Of a stretch of DNA of 25,000 bases, positions 1 to 9,800 are shown piece after piece. The DNA is taken from positions 347,501 through 372,500 of the forward strand of contig NW_026728905.1 of NCBI RefSeq assembly GCF_030272615.1, in the 5' to 3' direction. The stretch comes from Cryptomeria japonica (lineage: Eukaryota; Streptophyta; Pinopsida; Cupressales; Cupressaceae). Within the stretch, counting starts at the first letter, position 1, and every line of letters begins with the position of its first letter. The notes below the pieces were generated by a model that was not told where the DNA came from, ran no database searches, and was given only the letters and a program-made list of their open reading frames with translations. The translations under genes were made by a program, and so were the position numbers.

Positions 1-184
1 CTGTGAGGAGAGGAGGGATGCAGCCAAGAAAGCAATCAGGGCTCGAGGCAAGGGATGCATCAAGGATAGCAATCATGTTGTGAGGCGAGATTCCAAAGGC
101 TAAACGTGAGAGGCTGCAGGGTCGACTCAGAGAGGTCTATGCATGTGAGAGGCTGAAAGCAAGGTCAACTCGGAGCGGTCTATG
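1..184. repeat. Degenerate edge of the 188-bp satellite
   Basis: This stretch holds scrambled pieces of the 188-bp monomer that follows. Recognisable blocks are GAGGCGAG near 82, AGAGGCTGCAGGG near 110 (repeated in the array as AGAGGCTGCAGGGCCGCC), and two copies of a 'gaggctg...ggtc.actcggag.ggtctatgcat' segment near 110-150 and 150-185. Such decay is typical of the end of a tandem array. No gene is visible. Confidence 0.6.
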
Positions 185-3100
185 CATCGGGCGCGCTTGG
201 GGCGACTACCAGTGCCAACCCCTTATCCCGCGACGCGTCCGACAAAGAGAACGTTCCAAGGCGGCAGAGGAGGTTACCAGCCGAAGGATGCAGTAGCAAT
301 AACAGGTATAGTTCCGCGGCGGCCGAGAAGACTCACCGCATAGGAATCGGGATGCGAGGCGAGGGATGCGGCGGGAAGGCCCCGACGGCTAAACGGAAGA
401 GGCTGCAGGGCCGCCTCGGAATGGTCCAAGCATCGGACGCGATTGGGACGACTACCAGTGCCAACCCCTTATCCCGCGATGCGTCCGATACACAGATAGT
501 TCCAAGGCGGCCGAGGAGCCTCACCGCATATCAATCGGGGTGCGAGGCGAGGGATGGGGCGGGAAGGCCCCAACGGCTAGACGGAAGAGGCTTCAGGGCC
601 ACCTCGGAATGCTCCAAGCATCGGACGCGCTTGGGGCGACTACCAGTGCCAACCCCTTATCCCGCGATGCGTCCGATACACAGATGGTTCCAAGGCGGCC
701 GAGGAGCCTCACCGCATAGCAATCGGGGGTGCGAGGCGAGGGATGGGGCGGGAAGGCCCCAACGGCTAGACGGAAGAGGCTTCAGGGCCGCCTCGGAATG
801 GTCCAAGCATCGGACGCGCTTGGGGCGACTACCAGTGACAACCCCTCATCCCGCGATGCGTCCGATACGAAGATGGTTCCAAGGCGGCCGAGGAGCCTCA
901 CCGCATAGCAATCGGGGTGCGAGGTGGGGGATGCGGCGAGATGGCCCCAACGGCTAGACGGAAGAGGCCACAGGGCCGCGTCGGAATAGTCCAAGCATCG
1001 GACGCGCTTGGGGCGACTACCAGTGACAACCCCTTATCCCGCGATGCGTCCGATACGAAGATAGTTCCAAGGCGGCCGAGGAGCCTCACCGCATAGCAAT
1101 CCGGGTGCGAGGTGGGGGATGCGGCGAGATGGCCCCAACGGCTAGACGGAAGAGGCTGCAGGGCCGCCTCGGAATAGTCCAAGCATCGGACGCGCTTGGG
1201 GCGACTACCAGTGACAACCCCTTATCCCGCGATGCTTCCGATACGAAGACAGTTCCAAGGCGGCCGAGGAGCCTCACCGCATAGCAATGGGGGTGCGAGG
1301 TGAGGGATGCGGCGAGATGGCCCCAACGGCTAGACGGAAGAGGCCACAGGGCCGCCTCGGAATAGTCCAAGCATCGGACGCGCTTGGGGCGACTACCAGT
1401 GACAACCCCTTATCCCGCGATGCATCCGATACGAAGATAGTTCCCAGGCGGCCGAGGAGCCTCACCGCATAGCAATCGGGGTGCGAGGCGAGGGATGCGG
1501 CGAGATGGCCCCAAAGGGTAGACGGAAGAGGCTGCGGGGCCGCCTCGGAATAGTCCAAGCATCGAACGCGCTTGGGGCGACTACCACTGCCAACCCCTTA
1601 TCCCGCGATGCGTCCGATACACAGATAGTTCCGAGGCGGCCGAGGAGCTGGGGGATGCGGCGAGATGGCCCCAACGGCTAGACGGAAGAGGCTGCAGGGC
1701 CGCCTCGGAATAGTCCAAGCATCGGACGCGCTTGGGGCGACTACCAGTGACAACCCCTTATCCCGCGATGCGTCCGATACACAGATAGTTCCGAGGCGGC
1801 CAAGGAGCCTCACCGCATAGCAATCGTGGTGCGAGGTGGGGGATGCAGCGAGATGGCCCCAACGGCTAGACGGAAGAGGCTGCAGGGCCGCCTCGGAATG
1901 GTCCAAGCATCGGACGCGCTTGGGGCGACTACCACTGCCAACCCCTTATCCCGCGATGCGTCCGATACACAGATAGTTCCAAGTCGGCCGAGGAGCCTCA
2001 CCGAATAGCAATCGGGGTGCGAGGCGAGGGATGCGGCGAGAAAGCCCCAACGGCTAGAGGGAAGAGGCTTCAGGTCCGCCTCGGAATGGTCCAAGCATCG
2101 GACGCGCTTGGGGCGACTACCAGTGACAACCCCTTATCCCGCGACGCGTCCGATACACAGATAGTTCCAAGGCGGCCGAGGAGCCTCACCGCATAGCAAT
2201 CGGGGTGCGAGGCGAGGGATGCGGCGAGAAGGACCCAACGGCTAGACGGAAGAGGCTTCAGGGCCGCCTCGGAATGGTCCAAGCATCGGACGCGCTTGGG
2301 GCGACTACCAGTGACAACCCCTTATCCCGCGACGCGTCCGATACACAGATAGTTCCAAGGCGGCCGAGGAGCCTCACCGCATAGCAATCGGGGTGCGAGG
2401 CGAGGGATGCGGCGAGAAGGACCCAACGGCTAGACGGAAGAGGCTTCAGGTCCGCCTCGGAATGGTCCAAGCATCGGACGCGCTTGGGGCGACTACCAGT
2501 GACAACCCCTTATCCCGCGACGCGTCCGATACACAGATAGTTCCAAGGCGGCCGAGGAGCCTCACCGCATAGCAATCGGGGTGCGAGGCGAGGGATGCGG
2601 CGAGAAGGACCCAACGGCTAGACGGAAGAGGCTTCAGGGCCGCCTCGGAATGGTCCAAGCATCGGACGCGCTTGGGGCGACTACCAGTGACAACCCCTTA
2701 TCCCGCGATGCGTCCGATACACAGATAGTTCCAAGGCGGCCGAGGAGCCTCACCGCATAGCAATCGGGGTGCGAGGCGAGGGATGCGGCGAGAAGGACCC
2801 AACGGCTAGACGGAAGAGGCTTCAGGGCCGCCTCGGAATGGTCCAAGCATCGGACGCGCTTGGGGCGACTACCAGTGACAACCCCTTATCCCGCGACGCG
2901 TCCGATACACAGATAGTTCCAAGGCGGCCGAGGAGCCTCACCGCATAGCAATCGGGGTGCGAGGCGAGGGATGCGGCAAGAAGGACCCAACGGCTAGACG
3001 GAAGAGGCTTCAGGGCCGCCTCGGAATGGTCCAAGCATCGGACGCGCTTGGGGCGACTACCAGTGACAACCCCTTATCCCGCGACGCGTCCGATACACAG

Positions 3101-5032
3101 ATAGTTCCAAGGCGGCCGAGGAGCCTCACCGCATAGCAATCGGGGTGCGAGGTGAGGGATGCGGCGAGAAGGACCCAACGGCTAGACGGAAGAGGCTTCA
3201 GGTCCGCCTCGGAATGGTCCAAGCATCGGACGCGCTTGGGGCGACTACCAGTGACAACCCCTTATCCCGCGACGCGTCCGATACACAGATAGTTCCAAGG
3301 CGGCCGAGGAGCCTCACCGCATAGCAATCGGGGTGCGAGGCGAGGGATGCGGCGAGAAGGACCCAACGGCTAGACGGAAGAGGCTTTAGGGCCGCCTCGG
3401 AATGGTCCAAGCATCGGACGCGCTTGGGGCGACTACCAGTGACAACCCCTTATCCCGCGACGCGTCCGATACACAGATAGTTCCAAGGCGGCCGAGGAGC
3501 CTCACCGCATAGCAATCGGGGTGCGAGGCGAGGGATGCGGCGAGAAGGACCCAACGGCTAGACGGAAGAGGCTTCAGGGCCGCCTCGGAATGGTCCAAGC
3601 ATCGGACGCGCTTGGGGCGACTACCAGTGACAACCCCTTATCCCGCGATGCGTCCGATACACAGATAGTTCCAAGGCGGCCGAGGAGCCTCACCGCATAG
3701 CAATCGGGGTGCGAGGCGAGGGATGCGGCGAGAAGGACCCAACGGCTAGACGGAAGAGGCTTCAGGGCCGCCTCGGAATGGTCCAAGCATCGGACGCGCT
3801 TGGGGCGACTACCAGTGACAACCCCTTATCCCGCGACGCGTCCGATACACAGATAGTTCCAAGGCGGCCGAGGAGCCTCACCGCATAGCAATCGGGGTGC
3901 GAGGCGAGGGATGCGGCGAGAAGGACCCAACGGCTAGACGGAAGAGGCTTCAGGGCCGCCTCGGAATGGTCCAAGCATCGGACGCGCTTGGGGCGACTAC
4001 CAGTGACAACCCCTTATCCCGCGACGCGTCCGATACACAGATAGTTCCAAGGCGGCCGAGGAGCCTCACCGCATAGCAATCGGGGTGCGAGGCGAGGGAT
4101 GCGGCGAGAAGGACCCAACGGCTAGACGGAAGAGGCTTCAGGGCCGCCTCGGAATGGTCCAAGCATCGGACGCGCTTGGGGCGACTACCAGTGACAACCC
4201 CTTATCCCGCGACGCGTCCGATACACAGATAGTTCCAAGGCGGCCGAGGAGCCTCACCGCATAGCAATCGGGGTGCGAGGCGAGGGATGCGGCGAGAAGG
4301 ACCCAACGGCTAGACGGAAGAGGCTTCAGGGCCGCCTGGGAATGGTCCATGCATCGCACGCGCTTGGGGCGACTACCAGTGACAACCCCTTATCCCGCGA
4401 CGCGTCCGATACACAGATAGTTCCAAGGCGGCCGAGGAGCCTCACCGCATAGCAATCGGGGTGCGAGGCGAGGGATGCGGCGAGAAGGACCCAACGGCTA
4501 GACGGAAGAGGCTTCAGGGCCGCCTCGGAATGGTCCAAGCATCGGACGTGCTTGGGGCGACTACCAGTGACAACCCCTTATCCCGCGACGCGTCCGATAC
4601 ACAGATAGTTCCAAGGCGGCCGAGGAGCCTCACCGCATAGCAATCGGGGTGCGAGTCGAGGGATGCGGCGAGAAGGACCCAACGGCTAGACGGAAGAGGC
4701 TTCAGGGCCGCCTCGGAATGGTCCAAGCATCGGACGCGCTTGGGGCGACTACCAGTGACAACCCCTTATCCCGCGATGCGTCTGATACACAGATAGTTCC
4801 AAGGCGGCCGAGGAGCCTCACCGCATAGCAATCGGGGTGCGAGGCAAGGGATGCGGCGAGAAGGACCCAACGGCTAGACGGAAGAGGCTTCAGGGCCGCC
4901 TCGGAATGGTCCAAGCATCGGACGCGCTTGGGGCGACTACCGTTGCCAACCCCTTATCCCGCGATGCGTCTGATACACAGATAGTTCCGAGGCGGCCGAG
5001 GAGCCTCACCGCATAGCAATCGGGTTGCGAGG
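185..5032. repeat. 188-bp tandem satellite, about 26 monomers
   Basis: The marker CATCGGACGCGCTTGG or a close variant recurs at 185, 431, 619, 808, 996, 1184, 1372, 1560, 1720, 1908, 2096 and then every 188 bp to 4916. Odd lengths are 246 bp (185-430, from a 58-bp internal duplication: GTTCC at 253 and 311), 189 bp (619-807) and 160 bp (1560-1719, a 28-bp deletion after GAGGAG). Monomers from 2096 to 4915 are nearly identical, while those before 2096 carry many substitutions. The array breaks off at about 5032, part-way through the last monomer. Each monomer carries two inverted repeats, described separately. The short open frames on both strands have the array's period and are not genes. I infer IGS or external-transcribed-spacer satellite from the neighbouring promoter-like elements. 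An unrelated satellite block is the alternative. Confidence 0.95.
2097..2274. other. Two inverted-repeat pairs inside a representative 188-bp monomer
   Basis: In this monomer ATCGGACGCG (2097-2106) is the exact reverse complement of CGCGTCCGAT (2145-2154), giving a 10-bp stem over a 38-nt loop. A second pair, 2165-2187 and 2252-2274, matches at 19 of 23 positions. Its core is AGGCGGCC against GGCCGCCT, and its outer ends are TTCC and GGAA. The pattern recurs in the other monomers. The GATGCG variant only weakens the last base pair of the first stem. A transcript, or single-stranded DNA, of the array could fold into a run of hairpins; whether it does is unknown. Confidence 0.65.
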
Positions 5033-5273
5033 CAGATTATTGGGAAGGGAACCCCCTGGGATGCGGCTCAAGCAGTGCCCAAAGGGACTGGAATGCGGAA
5101 TCACATCGAGAGACCCAAATGCTATACGAGGGCTCAAATCGAATTATCGATTTGGCCACGACATGGACGCATCGGAACGACTACCTTTGCCGAACCACTC
5201 GCAATTGCATCCATACCGAAACCAATAGACATTTCCGTTAGAGCCCTCGCATAGCATTCGGGAATCTCGCATG

Positions 5274-5359
5274 CCCCTCTAAATCGACCAATGCTGGCGC
5301 TCAACGAAAATCCGAGCGCTACCACCGTTCGAGCGCCAGCATTGGTCGAGTTAGAGGGG
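5274..5359. other. 29-bp near-perfect inverted repeat beside the first TATATA element
   Basis: The left arm 5274-5302 (beginning CCCCTCTAAATCGACC) and the right arm 5331-5359 (ending GTCGAGTTAGAGGGG) are reverse complements except for one position, over a 28-nt loop. The right arm ends 33 bp before the TATATAAG at 5393. If transcription starts there and runs left, the hairpin would form close to the 5' end of the RNA. Diverged versions lie in the next two composite units. Confidence 0.85.
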
Positions 5360-5760
5360 CACGGGGGAGAATGCTCCAGTCAACACCTCCCCTATATAAG
5401 TTATTTGTCCGATTCTCGCACAACCGTAGTCTGCCTCGTCGAATCAAACAACGGTCCCAGATTCCGACTTCCGTTCCGTAGAGACCCAAAAGCTAGATGG
5501 AGGCTCGCAAGAAAGAGAGTCGGCGCATAGCAATCGGGTTTCTCGAACGTTTAGGGACCGAGCTCACTTGCGGATAGGGCAAAATCCGCCAAGCAACCCA
5601 AAAGCTAGACGGGGGCTCGAATCGAATCGCCTAGGCGGCCACAACAACGACGTGTTGGATCGACTACCAGTGCCAAACCATTCAGCAAGACTAGTCTGTG
5701 TCGAGGCCGGATAGAGATTCTCAGAGAGCGCCCGTATAGCATTTAGGAGACCTGCCGCGT

Positions 5761-5848
5761 CCCTCACACTCGACAAATGGTGGTGCACGTTTATAAATCC
5801 GAGCGATCCCAACCCTTTCAAGCACCAACATCGGTCGAGATAGAGGGG
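5761..5848. other. Degenerate inverted repeat, second composite unit
   Basis: The arms 5761-5788 and 5821-5848 are the counterparts of the hairpin at 5274-5359 and still pair at roughly 22 of 30 positions. The preserved segments are CTCGAC with GTCGAG, and TGGTGC (5781-5786) with GCACCA (5822-5827). It sits about 35 bp left of the TATATAAG at 5883. Confidence 0.6.
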
Positions 5849-6200
5849 CACGGAGGGGGCTGCGTGAGACAACACAGTCCCCTATATAAGTTATTTGTCC
5901 GATTCTCACACATCCGAAGAATGGTCATCAAATCGGACAACAGCCCAAACTTCCGACTTCCGTCCCAGAAAGCCCAAGAGCTATCTAAAACGTTCATGGC
6001 CGGAACTCGATCGCGGCTATACCAGTCCGCCAAGCAACCCAAAAGCTAGACTGGAGCTCTAGTCGAATCACCTCTGTGGCCATTGCAAGGACGTGTTGGA
6101 GCGACTACCATTGCCGAACCATTCCGCAGGTCGAGTCCATACCAAGGCCGCATAGAGATTCACGATGAGCTCCTGCATAGCAATCAGGAGACTTGCCGTG

Positions 6201-6288
6201 TCCATCACAATCGATAAATCCTGGTGCAAGATTTTTGCATCCGAGCGCTCCAACCAGTCGAGCACCAGCATCAATCGACATAAACGGG
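6201..6288. other. Degenerate inverted repeat, third composite unit
   Basis: The arms 6201-6227 and 6262-6288 correspond to the two earlier hairpins. CTGGTGC (6221-6227) pairs with GCACCAG (6262-6268). The first unit has CTGGCGC with GCGCCAG at this place, so both sides changed together. It lies about 36 bp left of the TATATAAG at 6324. Confidence 0.6.
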
Positions 6289-6410
6289 CACGGGGGGAGG
6301 ATGCTCGAGAACACTACCTCCCCTATATAAGTTATTTGTCCGATTCTCAAGCAGCCGAAGTCTGGTCATCGAATCGGGTCAAAGACCACAACTTCCGACT
6401 TTACCCACAA

Positions 6411-6736
6411 TGCAAGTCATCGAATCGAACATCGGCCCCCGAGTCGGACTCCATGCGTATGTCAGGTCATCGGACCCAAATTCCGCCTTCCTGCGCATGG
6501 CGGGCCATCAATATCAACTCGGTCATCGGACCCAAACTCCGCCTTTCTGCGCATGGCACGCCTTCAAATCGGTCATCGGACCCAAATTCCGCCTTCCTGT
6601 GCATGGCGGGCCATCAACATCAACTCGGTCATCGGACCCAAATTCCGCCTTTCTGCGCATGGCACGCCATCAACTCGGTCATCGGACCCAAATTCCGCCT
6701 TCCTGCGCATGGCAGGTCATCGGACACAAATTCAGA
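6411..6736. repeat. 38-56 bp minisatellite (TCATCGGACCCAAATTCCGCC)
   Basis: TCATCGGACCCAAA or a close variant recurs at 6467, 6523, 6573, 6629, 6679 and 6717, with alternating spacings of 56, 50, 56 and 50, then 38. Each copy continues TTCCGCCTT(T/C)CTG(C/T)GCATGGC. The 56/50 alternation suggests amplification of a two-monomer unit. The same TCATCGGACCCAA block occurs once in each downstream 311-bp unit, which is the likely source. Confidence 0.85.
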
Positions 6737-7917
6737 CCTCGCCAATATGCCTACGTATCGAATCGGTCATCGGACCCAACTTCCGACTTCATCCATACTG
6801 TAGGGTCTTTGAGGTTGGCGCGGTGCGCTCAACCCGGGGAGTCGACCCATCGAAGCATACACCTCCCCTATATAAGCTATTTGTCCGATTCCCACACCTG
6901 TGTAGTTTGCACCTCTGACCAGGACATCGACCCCAACTTCCGAACTCGACTGCAACGACGGCACCAGCGCCTTGGTGCGCACCTTGCGACGCACAGTCCC
7001 AACATTCGCCTTCCTGCACATGGCAGGTCATCGGACCCAAATTCCGACCTCGCGAGTATGCCTACATATCGAATCGGTCATCGGACACAACTTCCGACTT
7101 CATCCATACCGTAGGGTCTTTGAGGTTGGCGCGGTGCGCTCAACCCGGGGAGTCGACCCAACGAAGCATACACCTCCCCTATATAAGCTATTTGTCCGAT
7201 TCCCACACCTGTGTAGTTTGCACCTCCGATCAGGACATCGACCCCAACTTCCGAACTCGCCTGCAACGACCGAACCAGCGCCTTGGTGCGCACCTTGCAA
7301 CGCACAGTGCCAACATTCGCCTTCCTGCACATGGCAGGTCATCGGACCCAAATTCCGACCTCGCGAGTATGCCTACATATCGAATCGGTCATCGGACCCA
7401 ACTTCCGACTTCATCCATACCGTAGGGTCTTTGAGGTTGGCGCGGTGCGCTCAACCCGGGGAGTCGACCCAACGAAGCATACACCTCCCCTATATAAGCT
7501 ATTTGTCCGATTCCCACACCTGTGTAGCTTGCACCTCCGATCAGGACATCGACCCCAACTTCCGAACTCGACTAAAAAGACCGCACCAGCACCTTGGTGT
7601 GCACCTTGCAACGCACAGTGCCAACATTCGCCTTCCTGCACATGGCAGGTCATCGGACCCAAATTCCGACCTCATGAGCATACCTACTAATCGAATCGGT
7701 CATCGGACCCAACTTCCGACTTCATCCATACCGTAGGGTCTTTGAGGTTGGCGCGGTGCGCTCAACCTGGGGAGTCGACCCATCGAAGCATACACCTCCC
7801 CTATATAAGCTATTTGTCCGATTCCGACACCTGTGTAGTTTGCACCTCCGCTCAGGACATCGACCCCAACTTCCGAACTCGCCTGCAACGACCGAACCAG
7901 CGCCTTGGTGCGCACCA
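6737..7917. repeat. 311-bp tandem repeat, 3.8 copies, each with a TATATA element
   Basis: Units begin at 6737, 7048, 7359 and 7670 (CCTCGCGAGTATGCCTAC-like) with an exact 311-bp period. In order each holds TCGGTCATCGGACCCAACTT, GACTTCATCCATAC, GGGTCTTTGAGGTTGGCG, a GGGGAGTCGACCCA block, CCTCCCCTATATAAGC, CACACCTGTGTAG, GACATCGACCCCAACTTCCG, CGCCTTGGTGCGCACC and TTCGCCTTCCTGCACATGGC. The fourth unit stops at GGTGCGCACC (7908-7917), where a different minisatellite begins. The long open frames across the array are artefacts of the repeat. Confidence 0.92.
6869..7809 (-). promoter_or_regulatory. Four Pol I promoter-like elements in the 311-bp units
   Basis: TATATAAG lies at 6869-6876, 7180-7187, 7491-7498 and 7802-7809. 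All share CACCTCCCCTATATAAGCTA, which is TAGCTTATATAGGGGAGGTG on the - strand. The G run directly after TATATA on that strand is the feature shared with plant 35S rDNA start sites. The composite units carry GTTATTTGTCC after the element where these have GCTATTTGTCC, so the core has been conserved while the flanks changed. Confidence 0.5.
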
Positions 7918-8545
7918 AAAGTGCGCACTTTTGGAGGGCACTTTTGTGCGCTCCAAAGGTGCGCACTTTTGGAGGGCACTTTTGTGCGCTCCAAAGGTGC
8001 GCACTTTTGGAGGGCACTTTTTGGAGGGCACTTTTGTGCGCTCCAAAGGTGCGCACTTTTGGAGGGCACTTTTTGGAGGGCACTTTTCTGCGCTCCAAAG
8101 GTGCGCACTTTTGGAGGGCACTTTTTGGAGGGCACTTTTCTGCGCTCCAAAGGTGCGCACTTTTGGAGGGCACTTTTTGGAGGGCACTTTTCTGCGCTCC
8201 AAAGGTGCGCACTTTTGGAGGGCACTTTTTGGAGGGCACTTTTCTGCGCTCCAAAGGTGCGCACTTTTGGAGGGCACTTTTGTGCACTCCAAAGGTGCAC
8301 ACTTTTGGAGGGCACTTTTTGGAGGGCACTTTTCTGCACTCCAAAGGTGCGCACTTTTGGAGGGCACTTTTTGGAGGGCACTTTTGTGCGCTCCAAAGGT
8401 GCGCACTTTTGGAGGGCACTTTTTGGAGGGCACTTTTGTGCGCTCCAAAGGTGCGCACTTTTGGAGGGCACTTTTGTGCACTCCAAAGGTGCGCACTTTT
8501 GGAGGGCACTTTTCCTGCGCTCCAAAGGTGCACACCTAGGTGAGC
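7913..8545. repeat. 38/52-bp two-length minisatellite
   Basis: CTCCAAAGGTGC-type starts fall at 7951, 7989, 8041, 8093, 8145, 8197, 8249, 8287, 8339, 8391, 8443, 8481 and 8520. The spacings are 38, 52 (five times), 38, 52 (three times), 38 and 39. The 52-bp form has a 14-bp duplication of TTGGAGGGCACTTT. Small variants alternate (TTTTGTGCGCTCC, TTTTCTGCGCTCC, GTGCACTCC). Because 38 and 52 are not multiples of three and stops are rare, open frames of 200-320 codons appear on both strands. They do not indicate a protein. Confidence 0.95.
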
Positions 8546-9595
8546 ACCTTCGACCACACCTTGTAGCACACCAAACTCTGACTTTCGACTTCATCCGCAA
8601 TGCAGGGTCTTTGAGGTTGGCGCAATGCGCACAACCAGGGGAGTCGACCCATCAAACCCAACACCTCCCCTATATAAGCTATTTGTCTGATTCTCATACA
8701 TGCGTAGCCTGCAGGAGCAATTAGGACATCGACCCCAACTTTCGGCTTCTAAACGAAAACAAGGTCTTTGAGGTTGGTGTAATGCGAACAACTAGGGGAG
8801 TCAACCCATCAAACCCAACACCTCCCCTATATAAGCTATTTGTCTGATTCTCATACATGTGTAGTCTACAGGAGCAATTAGGACATCGACCCCAACTTTT
8901 GACTTCTTAACGAAAACAAGGTCTTTGAGGTTGACGTAATGCGCACAACCAGGGGAGTCGACCCATCAAACCCAACACCTCCCCTATATAAGCTATTTGT
9001 CCGATTCTCATACATGTGTAGCCTACAGGAGCCATTAGGACATTGACCCCAACTTTTGACTTCTTAACGAAAACAAGGTCTTTGAGGTTGGCGTAATGCG
9101 CACAACCAAGGGAGTTGACCCATCAAACCCAACACCTCCCCTATATAAGCTATTTGTCTGATTCTCATACATGTGTAGCCTGCAACAACGATTAGGACAT
9201 CCACCCCAACTTCTGAATTCGTCTGCGTTGACCGCACCAAAGGTGCACGCCTTGGTGCTCACCAAAATCCGACTTCCGACTTCTTCTGCTATGCGGGGTC
9301 TTTGAGGTTGGCGCAGTGCGCACAACCAGGGGAGTCAACCCACCGAATGCAACACCTCCCCTATATAAGCTATTTGTCTGATTCTCATACATGCGTAGAC
9401 TGCAGCAATGATTAGGACATCCACCCCAACTTTTGACTTCTTAAACAAGACAGGGTCTTTGAAGTTGGTGCAGTGCACACAACCAGGGGAGTCGACCCAT
9501 CAAACGCAACACCTCCCCTATATAAAGCTATTTGTCCGATTCTCATACGTGTAGTCTGCAGCAGCGATTAGGACATCGACCCCAACTTCCGAATT
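8546..9595. repeat. About 157-bp tandem repeats with TATATA elements
   Basis: GGTCTTTGAGG or a close variant marks units at 8606, 8763, 8920, 9077, 9297 and 9454, with spacings 157, 157, 157, 220 and 157. Each carries GGGGAGTCGACCCATCAAAC, CACCTCCCCTATATAAGC, GATTCTCATACATG(T/C)GTAG, TTAGGACATCGACCCCAACTT and a GACTTCTTAACGAAAACA tail. These are shortened relatives of the 311-bp unit: they lack its GCACATGGC and TCATCGGACC part. The 220-bp unit (9077-9296) keeps an extra GACCGCACCAAAGGTGCACG segment, which is the ancestor of the next block. No gene is visible. Confidence 0.92.
8671..9537 (-). promoter_or_regulatory. Six Pol I promoter-like elements in the 157-bp units
   Basis: TATATAAG is present at 8671-8678, 8828-8835, 8985-8992, 9142-9149 and 9362-9369. 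The sixth, TATATAAAG at 9529-9537, has one extra A. All keep CACCTCCCC on the left side, which is GGGGAGGTG on the - strand. They complete a series of thirteen elements over 4.1 kb. If functional they would be spacer promoters, and the leftmost elements would be closest to the predicted gene. Confidence 0.5.
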
Positions 9596-9800
9596 CGTTT
9601 GCATTGACCGCACCAAAGGTGCACGCCTTGGTGTGCACCTTGGAGTGCACTTTGGTGCTCACCTCGGTGCACACTTTGGTGTGCACCTCGGTGTGCACCA
9701 AAGGTGCGCACCTTGGAGCGCACCAAAGGTGTACACTTTGGAGCGCACCACATAGGGTCTTTGAGAGGTTGGCGCAGTGCGCACACCAAGGTGGGTGTTG
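9596..9800. repeat. GGTGCACC / GGTGTGCACC short-repeat cluster
   Basis: The motif (A/T)GGTGYRCACC with CTTGG or CTCGG linkers is repeated at about 10-20 bp intervals. Many copies are palindromic or nearly so. It grows out of an ACCGCACCAAAGGTGCACGCC segment already seen at 9230-9250. A GGGTCTTTGAG marker at 9755-9765 shows that a 157-bp unit was interrupted. The same motif dominates the 5S-bearing 6-kb units, so this is a sequence bridge between the two halves of the window. Confidence 0.8.

Larger units (their letters stand above)
5393..6331 (-). promoter_or_regulatory. Three RNA polymerase I promoter-like elements (composite units)
   Basis: TATATAAG occurs at 5393-5400, 5883-5890 and 6324-6331. 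The surroundings are conserved on both sides (CCCCTATATAAGTTATTTGTCCGA in part), far better than the rest of each unit. On the - strand the element reads CTTATATAGGGG, and two of the three continue GAGG. Plant Pol I start sites are typically TATATA(A/G) followed by a G run, so a leftward Pol I start is the best match. The + strand reading would be an ordinary TATA box. Repeated, promoter-bearing units are typical of rDNA spacer promoters. No start site is proven. Confidence 0.5.
5033..6410. repeat. Three diverged composite units (188-bp relic, inverted repeat, TATATA element)
   Basis: Three related units run in tandem. Equivalent landmarks are GACTACC at 5178, 5662 and 6103 (spacing 484 and 441) and TATATAAG at 5393, 5883 and 6324 (spacing 490 and 441). 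The first part of each is a diverged 188-bp monomer: compare CCCAAAAGCTAGACGGGGGC near 5599 with CCCAACGGCTAGACGGAAG in the satellite, followed in both by GACTACCAGTGCCAA and a GCATAGCAATCGG-like block. The second part has an inverted repeat and the promoter-like CCTCCCCTATATAAGTTATT. The satellite at 185-5032 therefore looks like an expansion of part of this composite unit. No gene is visible in this 1.4 kb. Confidence 0.75.

Noticed and set aside
185-5032. CRISPR-like or coding tandem repeat
   Set aside because: The whole 188-bp monomer is conserved with no spacers between short repeats, and the per-monomer frames of 70-94 codons overlap neighbours and end in stops. It is a satellite.
7700-8724. 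Open frames of 212-322 aa on both strands over the 38/52-bp array
   Set aside because: The array translates without stops in most frames, and unit lengths not divisible by three would scramble any protein.
5393-9537. Thirteen Pol II genes with TATA boxes on the + strand
   Set aside because: No coding region follows any copy, and the elements are in tandem spacer units. The - strand reading with a G run fits Pol I better, though this is not proven.
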